A DNA stretch of 9,832 bases, from assembly GCA_028289725.1 (NCBI GenBank), contig JANQOH010000192.1, positions 1 to 9,832 of the forward strand. Reading direction: 5' to 3'. Each line of letters opens with the position of its first letter. Position 1 is the first letter of the stretch. Under the pieces are notes generated by a model. The model worked only from the letters and a program-made list of their open reading frames with translations, did not search any database and had not been told where the DNA came from. Source of the DNA: Alphaproteobacteria bacterium (GTDB taxonomy: Bacteria > Pseudomonadota > Alphaproteobacteria > UBA7887). Positions 6,094 to 9,832 of this stretch are shown piece by piece. Both the position numbers and the translations under genes were made by a program.

Positions 6094-7923
6094 ATGCCGA
6101 GAGGCGATGATTTATCGGGTCTGAAGGGCGATACGGTGCCGACCATGTTCTGGCGCCAGGTTTTGACGCGCGGTCCGCAAGTTGCCATGCGCGAGAAAGA
6201 CTTCGGCATCTGGCAGAGCATTAGCTGGTCGGAATTTGGCGAGCGCGCGCGCCATGTTGGCCTGGGACTGGTTTCGCTTGGTCTTAAGACCGGCGACCGG
6301 GTTTGCATTTTGAGCCAGAACAATCCGGAGTGGCTCTATACCGACCTCGGCGTGCTCGGCGCCGCCGGCGTCACGTCGGGCATCTATCCGACCGACGCGC
6401 CCAACCAAATCGCCTACATCATCAACAATTGCGAGGCGAAGTTCGTTTTCGTCGAGGATGAAGAGCAACTCGACAAAGTGCTCGAAGCGCGGTCGGAGAT
6501 GCCGACGCTGATCAAGGCGATCGTCTACGACATGGAGGGCCTGCGTGATCTTTCCGACGACATGGTGATGAGCTTCGATGATTTGCTGGATGTCGGCGCG
6601 CGTTATCACCAAGACCACCCGAAAAAGTGGGACGACCTGATCCAGATCGCCAAGCCGGAAGATTTGGCAATCCTCGTCTATACCTCTGGCACGACCGGGC
6701 CGCCAAAAGGCGCGATGATTAGCCATCACAATATTGTCTTCCAGGCCGAGCAATCCGTGGATTTACTGCCGACCGGCGACTCCGATGAGCGGCTGTCGTT
6801 CCTACCGCTGTGTCACATTGCCGAACGCGCCGCGGCGTTTCTCGCGATCTATGCGGGCACGGTCACGAATTTCGCGGAGAGCGTCGACACTGTGCCGGAA
6901 AACCTCCGTGAAGTGCAGCCGACCAACATGATCGCGGTCCCGCGCATTTGGGAAAAATTCTATTCGGCCATCACCATCGCGGTGGGCGATGCGACGCGCC
7001 TGCAACAATGGGCGTATCAGCGCGCCATCGGTATTGGGTATCAGGTGGCGGATCACAAACTCGAAGGCCGCCCCATTCCGACGGGGCTCCGCATCGCCAA
7101 CTGGTTCGCCTATCACCTGGTTTTGCGCAATATCAGGCGGATGATCGGCATCGACCGCTGCCGCTGGCTCGCCACCGGGGCGGCCCCGATCGCGCCCGAC
7201 TTGATTAAGTGGTACCTCGCGCTCGGGCTGGACATGCTCGAAGCCTATGGCCAGACCGAAAGCGCCGGCGTCGCCACGCTGATGACGCCGGAGCAGATCA
7301 AGCTCGGCACCATTGGCCGCGCGGTGCCGCACGCGGAAGTGATGATCTCGCCCGACGGCGAAATCTTGATTCGCGGCGATATCGTGTTCATGGGCTATTA
7401 CAAAAATCCGGACAAAACGGCGGAGACGATCCGCGATGGATGGCTTCACACCGGCGACGTCGGAATGATCGACAATCAGGGCTTCGTCAAAATCACCGAC
7501 CGGATGAAGGACATTATCATCACCGCCGGCGGCAAGAACATCACCCCGAGCGAGATCGAAAATCAGCTCAAGTTTAGTCCCTACATCTCGGACGCGGTTG
7601 TGATCGGCGATGGCCGGAAATTCCTCACCTGCCTGATCATGATCGATTATGAAAATGTCGCGAAATTCGCGCAGGATAAATCGGTACCGTTTACCAACTT
7701 CGCGAGCCTGACGCGTGCGGACGATGTGGTGGAGCTAGTCGCCGCTGAAGTCGAGAAGGTCAACAAGCAATTCGCGCGCGTCGAGACGATCAAGTATTTC
7801 CGGCTGATTGATCAGGAGCTCGATCCAGAGGACGAGGAATTGACCCCGACCATGAAGCTGAAACGCAGCTTCGTGAACAAGAAGTACAAGACTTTGATCG
7901 ACGATATGTACCAGGCGGCGTGA
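6094..7923 (+). CDS. AMP-forming acyl-CoA synthetase, long-chain-type (ANL superfamily)
   Basis: A 609-residue cytoplasmic ligase that makes an acyl-adenylate from a carboxylic acid and ATP, then transfers the acyl group to CoA. Motifs in order: P-loop YTSGTTGPPKG (196-206), LPLCHIAERAA (the long-chain ligase A-loop region), YGQTES (385-390, adenine/acyl site), WLHTGDVG with D455, hinge DRMKDIIITAGGKNITP starting at D469, and TPTMKLKR (585-591) near the C-terminus, the usual region of the catalytic lysine. Length and the KDIIITAGGKNITPSEIEN form place it with long-chain fatty-acid-CoA-ligase-like proteins (FAA1/FadD15-like) rather than short aromatic ligases. It sits inside the importer operon, 38 bases after the livF-type gene and 43 before the binding protein, so its substrate is probably the imported acid or one derived from it. 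Acyl chain type cannot be read from the sequence. Confidence 0.92.
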   Translation: MPRGDDLSGLKGDTVPTMFWRQVLTRGPQVAMREKDFGIWQSISWSEFGERARHVGLGLVSLGLKTGDRVCILSQNNPEWLYTDLGVLGAAGVTSGIYPTDAPNQIAYIINNCEAKFVFVEDEEQLDKVLEARSEMPTLIKAIVYDMEGLRDLSDDMVMSFDDLLDVGARYHQDHPKKWDDLIQIAKPEDLAILVYTSGTTGPPKGAMISHHNIVFQAEQSVDLLPTGDSDERLSFLPLCHIAERAAAFLAIYAGTVTNFAESVDTVPENLREVQPTNMIAVPRIWEKFYSAITIAVGDATRLQQWAYQRAIGIGYQVADHKLEGRPIPTGLRIANWFAYHLVLRNIRRMIGIDRCRWLATGAAPIAPDLIKWYLALGLDMLEAYGQTESAGVATLMTPEQIKLGTIGRAVPHAEVMISPDGEILIRGDIVFMGYYKNPDKTAETIRDGWLHTGDVGMIDNQGFVKITDRMKDIIITAGGKNITPSEIENQLKFSPYISDAVVIGDGRKFLTCLIMIDYENVAKFAQDKSVPFTNFASLTRADDVVELVAAEVEKVNKQFARVETIKYFRLIDQELDPEDEELTPTMKLKRSFVNKKYKTLIDDMYQAA

Positions 7924-7954
7924 GCCCGCTTGGCATTCATTGGTTTGTGCAGAT

Positions 7955-7960
7955 AGGAGA
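7955..7960 (+). promoter_or_regulatory. Ribosome binding site of the substrate-binding protein gene
   Basis: AGGAGA ends six bases before the ATG at 7967. It fixes the start there rather than at the in-frame ATG at 7940, and that start also leaves a clean signal peptide. Confidence 0.75.
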
Positions 7961-7966
7961 AAAGAC

Positions 7967-9142
7967 ATGAACGCTTTCGCACGATTTGGCTGGCTGCTTG
8001 CGGCTGTGGCGATGTTTGCGCTTGCGACCACGAGTGCGCAGGCGGACCAAGGTGTGTCCGAGACCGAGGTCGTGATCGGTACGCACCAAGATTTAAGCGG
8101 CCCAATTACGTTTTGGGGTGTGCCGGTTCGAAACGGCATGCAAATGGCGGTCGACGAGATTAACGCCAATGGCGGCGTTCACGGCCGGATGATCAAACTG
8201 GTCGTCGAGGACTCGGGATACGACCCGAAGAAAGCCGTCCTCGCGACGCAGAAACTGCTAACGCGCGACGAAATTTTCGTGATGGCCGGCGCCATGGGCA
8301 CACCAACCGTGCTCGCCAGCATGCCGCTGGTGCTGCGCGAAGGTTTGCCGCACATCTTCCCGCTGACCGCCGCGCAGCAGATGTACGAACCGTTCGATGC
8401 CCTGAAGTTCGCGCTGTTCCCGCCCTACTATCACGGCATGCGCGCGGGCACGAAGTGGATGGTCGAGGACAAGGGCAAGCAAGCTGTCTGCATGCTCTAT
8501 CAAGACGATGAGTTTGGCCTAAACCATTATCGAGGCGTGGTCGATCAGCTCGAAGAGATGGGTATGGAGCTGGCCAGCGAGACCACATACAAGCGCGGCG
8601 CGACTGATTTTTCGAGCCAAATTGCGCGTATGAACGCGGATGGCTGTGATCTAGTGACGCTCGGCACGATCATTCGCGAGACCGTCGGCGCCATGGCCGA
8701 AGCCCGGAAGATCGGCTGGGACGTCGATTTCTTGGTGGGCCAAGCTGGCTACGCGCCGGAAGTTGCCATGCTCGGCAAAGAGGTCGTCGAAGGTCTTTAC
8801 GGTGTCGGTTTCACGCCAATTCCCTACTACGACACCGCCGACGACACCGTGAAAGCTTGGATGGACAGCTACAGGGAGAAGTTCGGAACCGAAGCCAACA
8901 TTCAAGCCGCCGCTGGCTATATGGTGATCACCCTGACCGCGCTCGGCATGGAGAACGCAGGACCGGACCTGACCGCCGACAGCTTCATCCTAGGCCTCGA
9001 GCAGATCCAAGGCTATGAGGATATGTTCGGTTCAACGCCGATCACGTTTGGCCCCAAACAGCGGCTGGCCAGCGAGTCGACCTTCCTCAATCAAATCCAA
9101 GACGGACGCTGGGTGCGGACCACCGAAGCGCTGGCCTTTTAA
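7967..9142 (+). CDS. Periplasmic substrate-binding protein of a Liv-type ABC importer (Peripla_BP_6)
   Basis: A 391-residue secreted binding protein that captures the ligand in the periplasm and delivers it to the permease pair. The signal peptide is MNAFARFGWLLAAVAMFALA ending in AQA, with likely cleavage after residue 26. The mature part follows the LivJ/LivK fold: VIGTHQDLSGPITFWG, AVDEINANGGVHGR, EDSGYDPKKAVLATQKLL, and YQDDEFGLNHYRGV at the start of lobe two. Compared by eye with E. coli LivJ, the GPEGV loop that supplies the glutamate for the ligand alpha-amino group reads GQAGY here (Ala260), so the ligand is probably not a standard amino acid. Last gene of the operon; the strong ribosome binding site fits the higher amount needed for a binding protein. 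It is followed by the palindromic repeat at 9169-9310. Confidence 0.93.
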   Translation: MNAFARFGWLLAAVAMFALATTSAQADQGVSETEVVIGTHQDLSGPITFWGVPVRNGMQMAVDEINANGGVHGRMIKLVVEDSGYDPKKAVLATQKLLTRDEIFVMAGAMGTPTVLASMPLVLREGLPHIFPLTAAQQMYEPFDALKFALFPPYYHGMRAGTKWMVEDKGKQAVCMLYQDDEFGLNHYRGVVDQLEEMGMELASETTYKRGATDFSSQIARMNADGCDLVTLGTIIRETVGAMAEARKIGWDVDFLVGQAGYAPEVAMLGKEVVEGLYGVGFTPIPYYDTADDTVKAWMDSYREKFGTEANIQAAAGYMVITLTALGMENAGPDLTADSFILGLEQIQGYEDMFGSTPITFGPKQRLASESTFLNQIQDGRWVRTTEALAF

Positions 9143-9168
9143 GCAACAAGGATGCGAAAACGGGGACA

Positions 9169-9310
9169 TCACCCCCACCCAAACCCTCCCCCATCAAGGG
9201 GGAGGGCCCAAATCAATGAAATTGCGCGACATTTGCCACATTGGGACGCGATCGCACCGGCTCAAGTAGAAACCCTCCCCCTTGATGGGGGAGGGTTTGG
9301 GTGGGGGTGA
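9169..9310. repeat. Perfect 38-bp inverted repeat with nested hairpins (REP/BIME- or MITE-like)
   Basis: Bases 9169-9206 and 9273-9310 are exact reverse complements over 38 positions, separated by 66 bases. Pairing stops at both ends (9168/9311 and 9207/9272 mismatch). Each arm contains its own dyad, CCCTCCCCC-ATCAA-GGGGGAGGG at 9184-9206 and the complementary CCCTCCCCC-TTGAT-GGGGGAGGG at 9273-9295: 9-base stems with 5-base loops. Similar C-rich/G-rich palindromes are scattered in intergenic regions of many alphaproteobacteria. It lies between the 3' ends of two convergent genes, so it may also act as a two-way terminator. No transposase and no clear target-site duplication is visible. Confidence 0.9.
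9184..9206 (+). terminator. Possible 3' hairpin of the liv operon (left arm of the repeat)
   Basis: A 9-bp GC-only-but-one stem with loop ATCAA begins 41 bases after the stop of the binding-protein gene. No T-tract follows, so it is not a classic intrinsic terminator, but it could block exonucleases or transcription from either side. Confidence 0.3.
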
Positions 9311-9374
9311 AACACCGTGGTAGAGGACTTTGCACCGCCCGGAACACTCCCGCACACTGGAGCGTCGCGCCGCC

Positions 9375-9832
9375 TCAAGTGGTGAGGCCCAGCATCGCGC
9401 GCGTTTCTTCGGGCGAGGTCACGTCGCGGCCGGCATTGCGCGCGCAGGTCGCCAACGCTTCGACCAATTCGCCATTGCCCCGCGTGCGCGATCCGTCGGG
9501 AAGATAAAACGTATCCTCAACGCCCGTACGTAGCATGCCGCCAAGTTCCGCGGCCTTCTGGTGCAACGGCCAGATGTCCTCGCGACCGATGGCGGTGACT
9601 TGCCAGCGACAGCCGTCTTTCATGTAGCGTAGCAACAAAGGCAGCAGGTCCGCGTCCGCCGGCATGCCGGACGCGACGCCCATGACGAAGTTATATTCCG
9701 GGTGGTCGACCATGCCGTTTTCGATGTAGAGCCCGACCGAGCGAACAATACCCACATCGAAGCACTCAAACTCTGGCAGCGTGCCGGTCTCCGCCATTGC
9801 CCCCAGCATCTCCTCCACTTTGTCGACCGGAT
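9375..9832 (-). CDS. Beta-keto acid cleavage enzyme (BKACE, DUF849), 5'-truncated by window edge
   Basis: The C-terminal half of a BKACE-family TIM-barrel enzyme (first known as 3-keto-5-aminohexanoate cleavage protein), which splits a beta-keto acid with acetyl-CoA to give acetoacetate and a new acyl-CoA. The frame is open to the window end, and the methionine at 9818 is internal (PVDKVEEML reads through it). Family landmarks: LPEFECFDVG, the conserved glutamate strand; WQVTAIGREDIWPL; LGGMLRTGVEDTFYLPDG, matching the usual 'GG-VR-GLED-YL' block; and a standard ending EETRAMLGL. The Zn-binding N-terminal histidines are outside the window. It converges on the liv operon across the palindromic repeat. 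The substrate is not readable from this half; family members act in lysine fermentation, carnitine breakdown and other routes. Confidence 0.87.
   Translation of the reverse strand, partial: PVDKVEEMLGAMAETGTLPEFECFDVGIVRSVGLYIENGMVDHPEYNFVMGVASGMPADADLLPLLLRYMKDGCRWQVTAIGREDIWPLHQKAAELGGMLRTGVEDTFYLPDGSRTRGNGELVEALATCARNAGRDVTSPEETRAMLGLTT

Noticed and set aside
9169..9310. Inverted repeat as a CRISPR-like or insertion-sequence element
   Set aside because: Only two inverted copies, no direct repeat-spacer pattern and no transposase frame in the 66-base spacer.

Overview
The window looks like a piece of an alphaproteobacterial chromosome. This is inferred from the moderately high GC of most of it, the gene order of the central operon and a palindromic repeat style common in that class. 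No rRNA or other phylogenetic marker is present, so genus cannot be called. No tRNA, CRISPR array, insertion sequence or phage gene was found.

Layout. (1) Bases 1-519 hold the 3' part of a TauD/TfdA-type Fe(II)/2-oxoglutarate dioxygenase on the plus strand. (2) Bases about 520-2160 are an accessory patch. It has an AT-rich intergenic stretch, a minus-strand orphan lipoprotein gene (901-1563) with composition unlike its neighbours, and a divergent small orphan gene (1709-2080). (3) Bases 2081-2554 are mostly non-coding but contain what looks like the 3' end of a broken membrane-protein gene on the minus strand. (4) Bases 2555-9142 form a compact six-gene plus-strand operon: livH-type permease, livM-type permease, livG-type ATPase, livF-type ATPase, a long-chain-type AMP-forming acyl-CoA ligase, and a periplasmic substrate-binding protein. 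(5) Bases 9169-9310 form a perfect 38-bp inverted repeat whose arms each carry a smaller hairpin. (6) From 9375 to the window end, on the minus strand, is the 3' part of a beta-keto acid cleavage enzyme (BKACE, DUF849) gene.

How the genes fit together. The operon encodes a complete HAAT/Liv-class ABC importer: two permeases, two ATPases and one binding protein. The acyl-CoA ligase sits between the ATPases and the binding protein. The simplest reading is uptake of a carboxylic acid followed at once by CoA activation in the cytoplasm. The binding protein appears to lack the acidic residue that holds the alpha-amino group in E. coli LivJ, which also argues against an ordinary branched-chain amino acid. 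The flanking dioxygenase and BKACE are catabolic enzymes and suggest a degradation neighbourhood, but neither is in the operon and the substrate is not determined by the sequence.

Nothing here is clearly a new defence or mobile system. The items most worth a second look are the transporter-ligase operon and its likely non-amino-acid ligand, the nested inverted repeat, the AT-rich patch with its two orphan genes, and the membrane-protein remnant.
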